From positions 186,001 to 250,000 of the forward strand of contig CAZRRJ010000003.1 of NCBI GenBank assembly GCA_964602515.1: a DNA stretch of 64,000 bases, given 5' to 3'. The DNA is from Carboxylicivirga sp964602515. GTDB lineage: Bacteria > Bacteroidota > Bacteroidia > Bacteroidales > Marinilabiliaceae. Below are positions 52,551 through 61,701 of the stretch, piece after piece. The notes under the pieces are model-generated. The model was not told where the DNA came from, did no database searches, and saw nothing but the letters and a program-made list of their open reading frames with translations. Both the position numbers and the translations under genes were made by a program. The stretch's first letter is position 1. Each line of letters starts with the position of its first letter.

Positions 52551-54050
52551 ATGCGTCTGTTAATATTTATAATCTTTACTTTAATTACAACACTGACAAG
52601 TGAGGCAAAATCAAGTAGCGATACCTTAAAAACACAAATGCTACTTAGTCTAGATGAAATGATAAATCTGGCCAAGCTCCAGTCAATATCCAGTTTCCGA
52701 TCAAAAAACATGTATTTAGCACGCTATTGGGAGTTCAGAAGCTTTAAAGCATCACAACTTCCCGGCTTAAGGTTAAATGCTACTCCATTTAATTACAACC
52801 GCTCTGTTACACCACAGTATAATTTTGAATCAGGCGACTACATTTTCGTTCCCAACGAACGTATATCCTCAGATATAGGTCTGTCATTAAATCAGAACCT
52901 CACATTAACCGGGGGTAAACTAAGTTTAACTTCAGACGTTCGCCGCATGGAAAATATTGGGTCTGACAATGTGAGCTTCACTTCAGTACCAATTAGTATA
53001 AGGTTATCGCAACCCTTAAATGGATACAATGAATTTAAATGGCAATCAAAACTAAAGCCTCTGGCTTTCGAGAAAGCTAAAAAAACATTTATTGCAGAAA
53101 TGGAAGCCCTTTCGGAACAAGCTGTACGTATCTTCTTTAATTCCATAAGTGCTGAAATAGATTTAAAGATAGCTGAAACTAATCTGGCTAATGCCGATAC
53201 ACTATTTCTGGTTGGCAAAGGCCGTTTCCAGATAGGAACTGTTACCCAGGATGAATTACTTGATCTGGAACTAAGCTACCTAAATGCACGAATGGCCAAA
53301 ACAAAAGCCAACTTAAACCTTAAACAATCTCAAAATCAACTCAACTCATTTCTGGGATTTGAAAAAGATGTTAAAATAATACCGCTCATACCTGATGAAA
53401 TACCTGATCTAAAAATTAATGCTGATCAGGCCTTAGAATTAGCCAAGGAAAATAATCCTGCTATACTGGAACTGGAAGAAATGCTGATCAGTGCCAATGA
53501 AAAAGTTGCACGCACAAGATCAACAAGCGGACTTAGTGCAGATTTAAGAGCCAACCTTGGAGTTAATCAGCAAGCCGATAATTTTAACGATGTATACCGC
53601 TCCCCTTTTGGTGATGACAGAGGTATGGGCATCTCCATTAATGCACCCATTATAGATTGGGGCACAAGAAGAGGACAAATCCTGATGGCTAAATCAGATA
53701 GACAAGTAACAGAGGCAACAGTTAAACAATCGCTTATTGATTTTGAGCAGGATGTAATCATGCGTATTTTGGAGTTTAACCTGCAGGAAGAACAGGTTAA
53801 TATCTCTGCTAAAGCTGATACGGTAGCACAACTGGGTTACAATGTTACCAAACAGCGCTTTATGATTGATAAAGTTGATGTAATAAAACTTAATGCAGCA
53901 CGCAATAATTTAGATGGAGCCAAGCGAAACTACATCAATGCCTTATCAAATTACTGGAGAGGCTACTACAATATACGCCAGATTACGCTGTTTGATTTTG
54001 AGAATAAGCAACCCCTTATTAAATCACTTGACTACCTCCTTGCGAAATAA
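52551..54050 (+). CDS. TolC-family outer-membrane channel of the ABC export cluster
   Basis: 499 residues with a signal (RLLIFIIFTLITTLTSEAKS). Two OEP repeats: MLLSLDEMINLAKLQSISSFRSKNMYLARYW in the first; VGKGRFQIGTVTQDELLDLELSYLNARMAKTKANL (the helix hairpin) and INADQALELAKENNPAILELEEMLISANE in the second. It is 4 bp after the permease gene and 1 bp before the second adaptor gene, so all four are co-transcribed. It should form the outer-membrane duct. It is more distant from the other TolC here (6250-7611) than from typical Bacteroidota ABC-linked ones. Confidence 0.85.
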   Translation: MRLLIFIIFTLITTLTSEAKSSSDTLKTQMLLSLDEMINLAKLQSISSFRSKNMYLARYWEFRSFKASQLPGLRLNATPFNYNRSVTPQYNFESGDYIFVPNERISSDIGLSLNQNLTLTGGKLSLTSDVRRMENIGSDNVSFTSVPISIRLSQPLNGYNEFKWQSKLKPLAFEKAKKTFIAEMEALSEQAVRIFFNSISAEIDLKIAETNLANADTLFLVGKGRFQIGTVTQDELLDLELSYLNARMAKTKANLNLKQSQNQLNSFLGFEKDVKIIPLIPDEIPDLKINADQALELAKENNPAILELEEMLISANEKVARTRSTSGLSADLRANLGVNQQADNFNDVYRSPFGDDRGMGISINAPIIDWGTRRGQILMAKSDRQVTEATVKQSLIDFEQDVIMRILEFNLQEEQVNISAKADTVAQLGYNVTKQRFMIDKVDVIKLNAARNNLDGAKRNYINALSNYWRGYYNIRQITLFDFENKQPLIKSLDYLLAK

Positions 54051-54051
54051 T

Positions 54052-55302
54052 ATGAGCAGAACAACATTAAATAAAATAGGGATAGGTTTAAGCATACTTG
54101 TATTACTTGCATTGATATGGAAACCATGGAAGATATATACAGATACCTATAAAACGGCTCATGTCCAGAAGGGAGCGTTTGAGACTTCAATAATAGTTAC
54201 CGGTGAACTTAAAGCTCAAAAGGCACTTGACATTACAGTGCCCGAAGTAAGCTTTAATGAGGAGGTAGATATTTGGGCTATGAAAATACTAAGCCTTATT
54301 GAAGAAGGTACAATCGTTGAAAAAGGAGATGAAATAGCCCAACTGGAACCCACGGAAGTTGAAGAAAACCTGTCTGCAGTGGATACTAAGCTCAATGATC
54401 TTTACACGAGGCTAGAAGACGCTAAAATTGATTCAAGCCTGACATTAACAAACGCCCGCGAAACAATAAAAAAGGAAAAAGACAGGGTTTTGGATGCTGA
54501 ACTAAAAGTAGAGCAATCAACATTTGAATCAAAAGCCATTCAACGCCAAACATGTATAGAGTTAGAAAAAGCACAGCGTGCATTGTCCAGGGCCGAGCGC
54601 GATTTAATAACACAAATACAGAAGCACAAAACAAAAATTGCCCGTAACCAACGAAAGGTTAAAAAGTATGAGCATAAAAAAAAGTTGCTGGAACAGCTTC
54701 GCAATGAACTAAATGTAAAATCACCTGCATCAGGTATGATTATCTATGGCATGGGCTACGATGGACAAAAAGTAAAAGTAGGATCAAGAGTAGGACGCTG
54801 GATGCCGCTTATTGCAACCCTGCCCGACCTAAGTACACTTGTTTCGGAAATGTATGTAAAAGAAATTGATATTGCAAAAGTAAAAATTAATCAAACAGTT
54901 AAGATTAAGATCGATGCTTTTCCTCAAAAGATCTTTACAGGAACTGTTATTAGCATTGCCAATATAGGCCAGCAAATACCCGGCGAATTCCAGAACGGTT
55001 TTAAAGTAAATGTACAACTAAGCAACTTTAAAGCAGCTTTACTACCGGGAATGACAACCAACAATACCATTATTACCAGCTTCCAAGAAGAAAGCTTGTT
55101 TGTTGATAAAGCATGTGTACTGGGAAATGATTCCCTCAAGTATGTTATTAAGAAAAAAGGATCTAAAATGATCAGGCAGGAAGTTTGGATAGGAAGAGAA
55201 AACGAGAACTACTTTCAAATTACTAAAGGACTTTATGAAAACAGCAAGGTTCTAATAGAGCAGCCCCTAAACTACGAAAACTTTGAATTGGTAAGACTGT
55301 AA
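54052..55302 (+). CDS. HlyD-family periplasmic adaptor (second)
   Basis: 416 residues from ATG 54052 (MSRTTLNKIGIGLSILVLLALIW), one base after the TolC stop; the 46 upstream codons overlap tolC and are dropped. The membrane helix is residues 8-24. The lipoyl halves (LIEEGTIVEKGDEIAQLEPTE, VKSPASGMIIYGMGYDGQKVK) and coiled-coil hairpin (about 100-215) match the first adaptor, as does IAKVKINQTVKIKIDAFPQKIFTGTVISIANIGQQIP. The two look like an ancient tandem duplication. A heteromeric adaptor ring is one reading, two separate roles another. dnaK follows 182 bp later with no terminator seen between. Confidence 0.85.
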   Translation: MSRTTLNKIGIGLSILVLLALIWKPWKIYTDTYKTAHVQKGAFETSIIVTGELKAQKALDITVPEVSFNEEVDIWAMKILSLIEEGTIVEKGDEIAQLEPTEVEENLSAVDTKLNDLYTRLEDAKIDSSLTLTNARETIKKEKDRVLDAELKVEQSTFESKAIQRQTCIELEKAQRALSRAERDLITQIQKHKTKIARNQRKVKKYEHKKKLLEQLRNELNVKSPASGMIIYGMGYDGQKVKVGSRVGRWMPLIATLPDLSTLVSEMYVKEIDIAKVKINQTVKIKIDAFPQKIFTGTVISIANIGQQIPGEFQNGFKVNVQLSNFKAALLPGMTTNNTIITSFQEESLFVDKACVLGNDSLKYVIKKKGSKMIRQEVWIGRENENYFQITKGLYENSKVLIEQPLNYENFELVRL

Positions 55303-55411
55303 AAACAAAAGTTGCTTCTGTATTGTCAAATTGTCACACGAACCTGACAGCTTTTTCTGCTTTTCACATCATTATATGTCATTTTTTCACAAAAAACAGG
55401 GCTTTTGGTAT

Positions 55412-55426
55412 TGGCACACCATTTGA
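55412..55426 (+). promoter_or_regulatory. Possible sigma-54-like promoter before dnaK
   Basis: TGGCAC-N5-TTGA agrees with the sigma-54 -24/-12 consensus TGGCAC-N5-TTGC at all but the last base. It lies 59 bp upstream of the dnaK ATG. No CIRCE element (TTAGCACTC-N9-GAGTGCTAA) and no TAnnTTTG box is seen there. Confidence 0.35.
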
Positions 55427-55484
55427 AGGATAGCTCACCGTTAAAATGAAATATTAATTCGAGTAAGAAAATAATTATATAGCA

Positions 55485-57392
55485 ATGGGAAAAATTATTG
55501 GTATCGACTTAGGAACAACCAACTCATGTGTTTCTGTAATGGAAGGAAACGAACCGGTTGTGATTCCAAACAGCGAAGGAAAAAGAACAACGCCATCTAT
55601 TGTAGCATTTGTTGAAGGAGGCGAACGTAAAGTTGGTGACCCTGCAAAACGTCAGGCAATCACCAATCCACATAAAACGATTTATTCAATTAAGCGTTTC
55701 ATGGGATCAATGTACGATGAGATTCCGAATGAAATATCACGTGTACCTTATGAAGTTGTAAAAGGTGACAATAACACACCTCGTGTTAAAATTGATGATC
55801 GCCAATATTCTGCTCAGGAAATTTCTGCTATCACACTTCAAAAAATGAAGAAAACAGCCGAAGATTATCTTGGACATGAAGTAACAGAAGCTGTTGTAAC
55901 TGTTCCTGCTTACTTTAACGATGCTCAGCGTCAGGCAACTAAAGAAGCAGGTGAGATTGCCGGATTAAAAGTGAGCCGTATTATTAACGAGCCAACTGCT
56001 GCATCTTTAGCTTATGGCCTTGATAAGATGGATCGTGACATGAAGGTTGCTGTATTTGACCTTGGTGGTGGTACATTCGATATCTCAGTTCTTGAATTGG
56101 GTGATGGTGTATTCGAAGTAAAATCAACAAATGGTGATACACACCTTGGTGGTGATGACTTTGATGATGCAATCATTAACTGGTTGGCTGATGAGTTTAT
56201 GAAAGATGAAAACATCGACCTTCGTAAAGACCCAATGGCTCTTCAGCGTTTGAAAGATGCTGCTGAAAAAGCAAAAATAGAGTTATCTTCATCAACAAAT
56301 ACTGAAATCAACCTGCCATATATTATGCCGGTGGATGGTATTCCAAAACATTTGGTTCGTTCATTGTCCCGTGCACAGTTTGAGCAATTATGCGATACTT
56401 TAATTCAGCGTACTCTTGAGCCATGTAAAGTAGCTCTTAAAGATGCTGGGTTAACACCATCGGATATTGATGAAGTTATTTTAGTTGGTGGATCTACACG
56501 TATACCGGCCATTCAGAATATTGTAACTGAATTTTTCGGCAAAGCACCTTCTAAAGGTGTTAACCCTGATGAAGTAGTTGCTGTAGGTGCTGCTATCCAG
56601 GGAGGTGTTTTAACTGGTGAAGTAAAAGATGTACTTTTATTGGATGTTACACCACTTTCATTGGGTATTGAAACAATGGGAAGTGTTATGACTAAGTTGA
56701 TTGAGGCCAACACCACAATTCCAACTAAAAAGTCGGAAACATTTACAACTGCTGTAGACAACCAACCATCTGTAGAGATTCATGTATTGCAGGGTGAACG
56801 TTCAATGGCAAAAGATAACAAAACCATTGGCCGTTTCCACCTGGACGGTATTCCTCCGGCACCACGTGCAACACCACAGATTGAAGTAACATTTGATATC
56901 GATGCCAACGGTATCCTTCATGTAACAGCAAAAGATAAAGCAACAAATAAAGAGCAGAGTATTCGTATTGAAGCCTCTTCTGGTTTATCTGATGATGAAA
57001 TCAAGCGCATGAAGGATGAAGCAGAAGCTAACGCTGAAGCTGATAAAGCAGAAAAAGAAAAGATTGATAAGTTAAATAGTGCTGATAGCCTTATCTTCCA
57101 AACTGAAAAGCAATTAAAAGAGTTTGGTGATAAACTGCCGGCTGATAAAAAACAACCAATCGAAGCTGCTCTTGAAAAGCTAAAAGAAGCACATAAAGCG
57201 CAGGATATTGCTGCAATTGATACAGCTACAACTGAGTTAAATACTGTATTTCAAGCTGCTTCACAGGAAATGTACAACGCTAGTCAGGCACAAGCTGGCG
57301 CTGAAGGCGGAGCACAACCAGGACCTGGTGCTCAACAACAAGATGGCAAAGACGATGAAGTAACTGATGTGGATTTTGAAGAAGTAAAATAA
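55485..57392 (+). CDS. dnaK: Chaperone DnaK (Hsp70)
   Basis: 635 residues, the usual length. ATPase domain: GKIIGIDLGTTNSCVSVMEG, VPAYFNDAQRQATKEAGEIAG, AVFDLGGGTFDISVLELG and VILVGGSTRIPAIQ. The substrate-binding part starts at about 385 (LLLDVTPLSLGIETMGSVMTKLIEANTTIPTKKSE). The C-terminal lid is helical and ends in DDEVTDVDFEEVK, a DnaJ/GrpE-linked tail. It folds and refolds proteins with DnaJ and GrpE, which are not in the window. It is monocistronic with a terminator. A sigma-54-like sequence lies upstream, but no heat-shock operator. Confidence 0.97.
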   Translation: MGKIIGIDLGTTNSCVSVMEGNEPVVIPNSEGKRTTPSIVAFVEGGERKVGDPAKRQAITNPHKTIYSIKRFMGSMYDEIPNEISRVPYEVVKGDNNTPRVKIDDRQYSAQEISAITLQKMKKTAEDYLGHEVTEAVVTVPAYFNDAQRQATKEAGEIAGLKVSRIINEPTAASLAYGLDKMDRDMKVAVFDLGGGTFDISVLELGDGVFEVKSTNGDTHLGGDDFDDAIINWLADEFMKDENIDLRKDPMALQRLKDAAEKAKIELSSSTNTEINLPYIMPVDGIPKHLVRSLSRAQFEQLCDTLIQRTLEPCKVALKDAGLTPSDIDEVILVGGSTRIPAIQNIVTEFFGKAPSKGVNPDEVVAVGAAIQGGVLTGEVKDVLLLDVTPLSLGIETMGSVMTKLIEANTTIPTKKSETFTTAVDNQPSVEIHVLQGERSMAKDNKTIGRFHLDGIPPAPRATPQIEVTFDIDANGILHVTAKDKATNKEQSIRIEASSGLSDDEIKRMKDEAEANAEADKAEKEKIDKLNSADSLIFQTEKQLKEFGDKLPADKKQPIEAALEKLKEAHKAQDIAAIDTATTELNTVFQAASQEMYNASQAQAGAEGGAQPGPGAQQQDGKDDEVTDVDFEEVK

Positions 57393-57779
57393 CATTAATT
57401 ACATATAAGATAAAAAAAGTCTCCTTATTGGGGACTTTTTTTATTGATTAAAACTACATTATACATTAAAAATCAGCATAGTTAAAATCTATTAACTTTA
57501 GGTTCTACGTAAAGTTTTGAATAAAAAAACTGATTTACAGCGTCAAATTTTATTGCAATGCCGGTAGCAATCGGGGACAATGTAATATTGATATTATATA
57601 ACCCAAACAGCACCTATCAAGTACTAGCTACAAAATGAAATATTATAAAAATCCTCTAAAGAACCCTTTTTTATGTATTTTTGAAGCCTGTAACAAAAAT
57701 ACGAAGTATCATAAACCGGCACACATGTGTATTTCATACTAATTTAAAGTACAACAGATTTGTATAAAACAATAAAATT
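57393..57779. other. Intergenic region between dnaK and the YwqK-like gene
   Basis: About 390 bp. It begins with the dnaK terminator; a TATTTTTG -7 box at 57676-57683 could serve the YwqK-like gene 97 bp later, though no -33 is visible. No coding frame is supported. Confidence 0.6.
57412..57442 (+). terminator. Terminator after dnaK
   Basis: A stem of A tracts and GTCTCC (57412-57424) with GGGGAC and T tracts (57430-57442), one G-U pair, loop of five. It lies 20 bp past the dnaK stop. Confidence 0.85.
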
Positions 57780-58631
57780 ATGAAACTGAAGTTATTCCTT
57801 CCCTTTCTACTCTTCTTTTTAAGCTTAAACACCTCTGCCCAAACCGATGTATTTGGCAATAAAATACCAACCAGAAAAAAAACCAACACCCCCATTCCTG
57901 CTCATTACAACCAAACTGATCCACAAGGCTTAAAACAAGGCCCTTGGGAAAAACGCTATACAGATGGCACCCCACTTTATAAAGCAACTTTTAAAGATGA
58001 TAAACCAGTAGGCTACTACACACGTTATTACCCCAATGGAAAAATAAGTTTAGAAGTTGTATTTGATGAGGCAGGCAAAACAGGCATGGCAAAACTATTT
58101 AATGAAGAAGGCCAACTTGTTTCATCAGGACAATATAAAGACCAACTTAAAATTGGTACTTGGACATATTACACATCAAACGAAGTAGTGTTATCAACAG
58201 CCGAATATGTAGATAACAAACAGCATGGAGCAGCCAAAGTATATTATAAAAATGGGGAAACAGCTGAAATAATCAACTGGGAGAACGGCGTTAAGCATGG
58301 TGCCTGGCTGAAATTCTTTGAAAATAAAACCCCACTCCTAAAAGCTTCATTCAATAATGGCTTGCTTGAAGGTAAATACCTTTATTTTTTTAAAAACGGA
58401 CAGCTTGAAATAGATGCCAGTTATAAAAACAATAAAGAAGATGGTAAATGGACTTTCTACAATGCTGACGGAAAGATCAATTATATTTTAAAGTACAAAA
58501 ATGGTATATTGCTCAATCCTGAAGTTCTTAATCAACGTAAAGAAAAAGAAAGACAGGCGTTTGAGAAACGAAAAAGCACATTAAAAGACCCGGAACAAAT
58601 GCGTAATAACCCGGAATTGTATATGCAATAA
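57780..58631 (+). CDS. Secreted MORN-repeat / YwqK-like protein
   Basis: 283 residues with a Sec signal (LKLFLPFLLFFLSLNTSAQ). The mature part has about seven tandem MORN-like units, each around 22-24 residues with Y-x-NG or (F/Y)-x-NG turns: LKQGPWEKRYTDGTPLYKA, PVGYYTRYYPNGKISLEV, KIGTWTYYTSNEVVLSTA, QHGAAKVYYKNGETAEI, KHGAWLKFFENKTPLLKA, LEGKYLYFFKNGQLEI and EDGKWTFYNADGKINYI. The C-terminus is charged and helical. Such repeats are labelled YwqK antitoxin-like in databases, but no toxin gene is near, so the label says little about function. It is 5 bp before the subtilase gene, and likely co-transcribed. Confidence 0.75.
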   Translation: MKLKLFLPFLLFFLSLNTSAQTDVFGNKIPTRKKTNTPIPAHYNQTDPQGLKQGPWEKRYTDGTPLYKATFKDDKPVGYYTRYYPNGKISLEVVFDEAGKTGMAKLFNEEGQLVSSGQYKDQLKIGTWTYYTSNEVVLSTAEYVDNKQHGAAKVYYKNGETAEIINWENGVKHGAWLKFFENKTPLLKASFNNGLLEGKYLYFFKNGQLEIDASYKNNKEDGKWTFYNADGKINYILKYKNGILLNPEVLNQRKEKERQAFEKRKSTLKDPEQMRNNPELYMQ

Positions 58632-58636
58632 GAAAT

Positions 58637-60253
58637 ATGCTAAAGCACCTGACTATACTATCCTGCTTTCTGTATTCTGCTTTCTTTTTAAAAGCACAAG
58701 AAGGTTATTTTGTATCGTTTACCGATAAAAATAACTCACCGTACTCTGTAGACAGGCCTTCTGAATTTCTCACAAAACGCGCTATTGACCGGAGGAATAA
58801 ACAGTTGATTAGTATCACAGAACAGGATTTACCGGTTAATACTATTTATATTGATAGTCTGAAAAGAGCTGGTATAGATGTAAGGCACAGCTCCAAATGG
58901 TTTAATGCTGTTATTGTTTTTTCTGCTAACTCTGCTTTAATGGATACGCTCAACAGCGTATCATTTATCCGTTCTGTAGAAAAAACAAAACCAATCACCA
59001 AAGCATCCGGACAAATTAATAAGTTTGAAGGAACCATACCAAACCTTAAAAACACCAACAGTGGAAGCTATGGAGAGGCCTGGAATCAAATAAAAAGCGT
59101 TAACGGGCACTTGCTTCACCAACGGGGCTATACTGGTAAAGGCCTGCATATTGCTGTTATTGATGCCGGATTTAAATTTGCTGACAGACTACCAGCTTTT
59201 AAACATTTATGGGATAGTGGTAGGATTCTTGGGACTAAAGATTTTGTAAATCCATCGTCTGACATTTTTACAGAACACCAGCATGGAATGAATGTACTCT
59301 CTATTATTGGAGGAAAAACATCGGGCTATACGGGAACAGCACCTGATGCCGCTTTTTGGCTGTTAAGAACTGAAGACGAATTATCAGAAATGCCTATTGA
59401 ACCTGACTATTGGATTTGTGCTGCTGAATTTGCCGATAGCCTTGGTATTGACATTATTAATACTTCTTTAGGCTACTACGAGTTTGATATTCCATCACTA
59501 AGTTATTCACGCCTGGATATGAATGGTTCAACACGTATATCCCGGGCATCAGAAATTGCAGCTTCAAAAGGTATGATACTGGTTACAAGTGCCGGCAACG
59601 AAGGTAATAACGATTGGCACTATATTGCTGCTCCGGCAGATGCCAGAGATATTCTCTCGGTAGGTGCAACAAATGCAGATGGTGTTAAAGCCGGTTTTTC
59701 ATCGTTTGGACCAAGCTTTGACAACCGTATTAAACCCGAAGTTTGTGCAATGGGGGTATCTACAGCTTTTCAAAATACAGAGGGTGGTATAAGTACAGGC
59801 CATGGTACCTCATTTTCGGCACCGGTTATTACAGGTCTGACAGCATGTTTATGGCAAGCCTATCCGGATAAGTCAGCTAAAGAAATACGCGATATTATTA
59901 TAAAAAGCAGTCACCACTACAATACACCTGATAATAAGCTGGGGTATGGTATTCCTAATTTTGAACTGGCCTCAAATACTGACATTAGTTCCATTCATAA
60001 CACTGATAATAGATGGATTATTTCACCAAATCCATTTAATAAGTACCTAACAATTACGAATGATTCGCATAATAATGGTACTATACACATACTACTATAT
60101 GATTTAATTGGTAACTTAAAACTTAAAAGAACCTATACTAATCAAAATCAGATAACGCTTAATGAATTGGATTCTTTTGCCAATGGAATTTATATTCTCA
60201 TTATCGAAAACAATAACTTTAAACAGCATGTTAAAGTGATTAAAAGTTATTAA
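58637..60253 (+). CDS. Subtilisin-like serine protease with type IX secretion sorting domain
   Basis: 538 residues with a Sec signal (KHLTILSCFLYSAFFLKAQ) and an S8 peptidase domain. The catalytic triad is Asp176 (IAVIDAGFKF), His216 (HQHGMNVLSIIGG) and Ser392 (GHGTSFSAPVITG); Asn in VTSAGNEGNNDWHY supplies the oxyanion hole. Residues about 25-140 form an inhibitor-like pro-region. The last 75 residues (WIISPNPFNKYLTI, LYDLIGNLKLKRTY, FANGIYILIIENNNFKQHVKVIK) are a type-A T9SS C-terminal domain, which sends proteins through the outer membrane. It should be an exported protease. Target unknown. Confidence 0.88.
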   Translation: MLKHLTILSCFLYSAFFLKAQEGYFVSFTDKNNSPYSVDRPSEFLTKRAIDRRNKQLISITEQDLPVNTIYIDSLKRAGIDVRHSSKWFNAVIVFSANSALMDTLNSVSFIRSVEKTKPITKASGQINKFEGTIPNLKNTNSGSYGEAWNQIKSVNGHLLHQRGYTGKGLHIAVIDAGFKFADRLPAFKHLWDSGRILGTKDFVNPSSDIFTEHQHGMNVLSIIGGKTSGYTGTAPDAAFWLLRTEDELSEMPIEPDYWICAAEFADSLGIDIINTSLGYYEFDIPSLSYSRLDMNGSTRISRASEIAASKGMILVTSAGNEGNNDWHYIAAPADARDILSVGATNADGVKAGFSSFGPSFDNRIKPEVCAMGVSTAFQNTEGGISTGHGTSFSAPVITGLTACLWQAYPDKSAKEIRDIIIKSSHHYNTPDNKLGYGIPNFELASNTDISSIHNTDNRWIISPNPFNKYLTITNDSHNNGTIHILLYDLIGNLKLKRTYTNQNQITLNELDSFANGIYILIIENNNFKQHVKVIKSY

Positions 60254-60257
60254 TGCA

Positions 60258-61643
60258 ATGCCGGAACAACACCTGACCCTACATCAACTTAACCAGAATA
60301 TAAAACAAGAACTCAGACATGCCTTTCCTAAACTATATTGGATAGTAGCTGAGATTAGCGAAATAAGAACTGTTAACAGCGGACATTGTTACCTTGAGCT
60401 GATTGAAAAAGAAGAAGGTTCTGATCAGGTAAAAGCCAAAGCACGCGCCACGATATGGGCATATACCTATCGCTTATTAAAACCCTATTTTGAAACTTCA
60501 ACACGCCAAAGTCTCACGGCTGGCTTAAAAGTGCTTATAAAGGTAAGTATTGAATTTCAGGAAGTATATGGCTTTAGCCTCAATATAAAAGATATTGACC
60601 CCACTTTTACCCTTGGCGATATAGCACGCCGTAAAATGGAGGTTATACAGCAACTGGCTCATGAGGGTGTAATGGATATGAACAAGGAACTTGAGCTGGC
60701 TACTGTTCCACAAAAGCTGGCTATTATCTCCTCTCCTACAGCTGCCGGCTATGAAGATTTTATAAATCAGCTTGAAAATAACAGTGGCGGATTTAAAGTC
60801 TACCATAAACTCTTTGCTGCCGTTATGCAGGGCGATGAAGCAGAAGACTCTATTATTGCCGCTTTTGATCGTATTTATAAATACGAAAAAGTATTTGATG
60901 CCGTAATTTTAATACGTGGCGGAGGTTCAACAGCTGATTTAATGTGCTTTGATAAGTATATGCTGGCCATGAATATTGCACAGTTTCCATTACCGGTGCT
61001 AACAGGTATTGGACACGAAAGGGATGAGTCGGTTGCAGATATGGTAGCACACACCCGCTTAAAAACACCTACTGCTGTTGCTGAATTTATTATTGACAGA
61101 ATAGCCCAGTTTAACGCTTACCTGTTTGATTTACAAGAGCATTTTATACAGGAAACCAAACACTTAATAAGTAATGAATCGCATCGACTGGAAATTGCTG
61201 TACACCGTTTTCAACCACTGGTAAATAAAATATTAACAACAAAAAGACGCTACACCACAGAAGCGGCTCAACGTATAAATTTCTCTGTGAAAAATTACTT
61301 CGATAAACAAAACTCTTTCTTTTCTCACTCTAAAGAATCGGTACGTTACCTAGCAAAAAAACAGCTTAGAACAGGCTTGCAAAAACAACAATTTTTGGTA
61401 TCGCAACTAAAACTTGAAGTGAACAGCTTTATCAGGAACAAACAGCAACAATTACAACTTTCGGAACGAACTGTACACTTATCAGATCCTAAAAATATAC
61501 TTGACAAAGGTTATAGCATCACCTCTGTTAGTAATGCTGTTATTAAGGATTTAAAACACATTAAAGTAGGCGATAAAATTAATACGCTGACTAAAAATGG
61601 ACAGATTATTAGCCGTGTAGAGAAATTAAATTGGTTAAAATAA
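60258..61643 (+). CDS. xseA: Exodeoxyribonuclease VII large subunit
   Basis: 461 residues. An N-terminal OB-fold (residues about 8-110, YWIVAEISEIRTVNSGHCYLELIEKEEG) binds single-stranded DNA. The catalytic core has LAIISSPTAAGYEDFINQLENN, VILIRGGGSTADLMCFDKYML, GIGHERDESVADMVAHTRLKTPTAVAEFI and DKGYSITSVSNAVI near the end. A coiled-coil stretch of about 130 residues follows the core. With XseB it cuts single-stranded DNA from either end. It starts 4 bp after the subtilase stop, so it may be translated from the same message. xseB is 1.7 kb downstream, after an inserted kinase gene. Confidence 0.93.
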   Translation: MPEQHLTLHQLNQNIKQELRHAFPKLYWIVAEISEIRTVNSGHCYLELIEKEEGSDQVKAKARATIWAYTYRLLKPYFETSTRQSLTAGLKVLIKVSIEFQEVYGFSLNIKDIDPTFTLGDIARRKMEVIQQLAHEGVMDMNKELELATVPQKLAIISSPTAAGYEDFINQLENNSGGFKVYHKLFAAVMQGDEAEDSIIAAFDRIYKYEKVFDAVILIRGGGSTADLMCFDKYMLAMNIAQFPLPVLTGIGHERDESVADMVAHTRLKTPTAVAEFIIDRIAQFNAYLFDLQEHFIQETKHLISNESHRLEIAVHRFQPLVNKILTTKRRYTTEAAQRINFSVKNYFDKQNSFFSHSKESVRYLAKKQLRTGLQKQQFLVSQLKLEVNSFIRNKQQQLQLSERTVHLSDPKNILDKGYSITSVSNAVIKDLKHIKVGDKINTLTKNGQIISRVEKLNWLK

Positions 61644-61701
61644 CGTATTGTTTATCCCTTTTCATATTTTGCATCCGATATTCATGCCCTAAAGCATTCG
61701 G

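Noticed and set aside
53914..54051. Longer start of the second adaptor gene, overlapping tolC by 137 bp
   Set aside because: The inner ATG at 54052, one base after the tolC stop, begins with the expected membrane helix; the extra 46 residues are the tolC frame-shifted.
55303..55484. CIRCE heat-shock operator upstream of dnaK
   Set aside because: No TTAGCACTC or GAGTGCTAA half-site is present in the 182-bp gap.
57780..58631. Toxin-antitoxin system suggested by the YwqK label
   Set aside because: The protein has a signal peptide and MORN-like repeats and there is no partner toxin gene beside it, so a toxin-antitoxin role is not supported.
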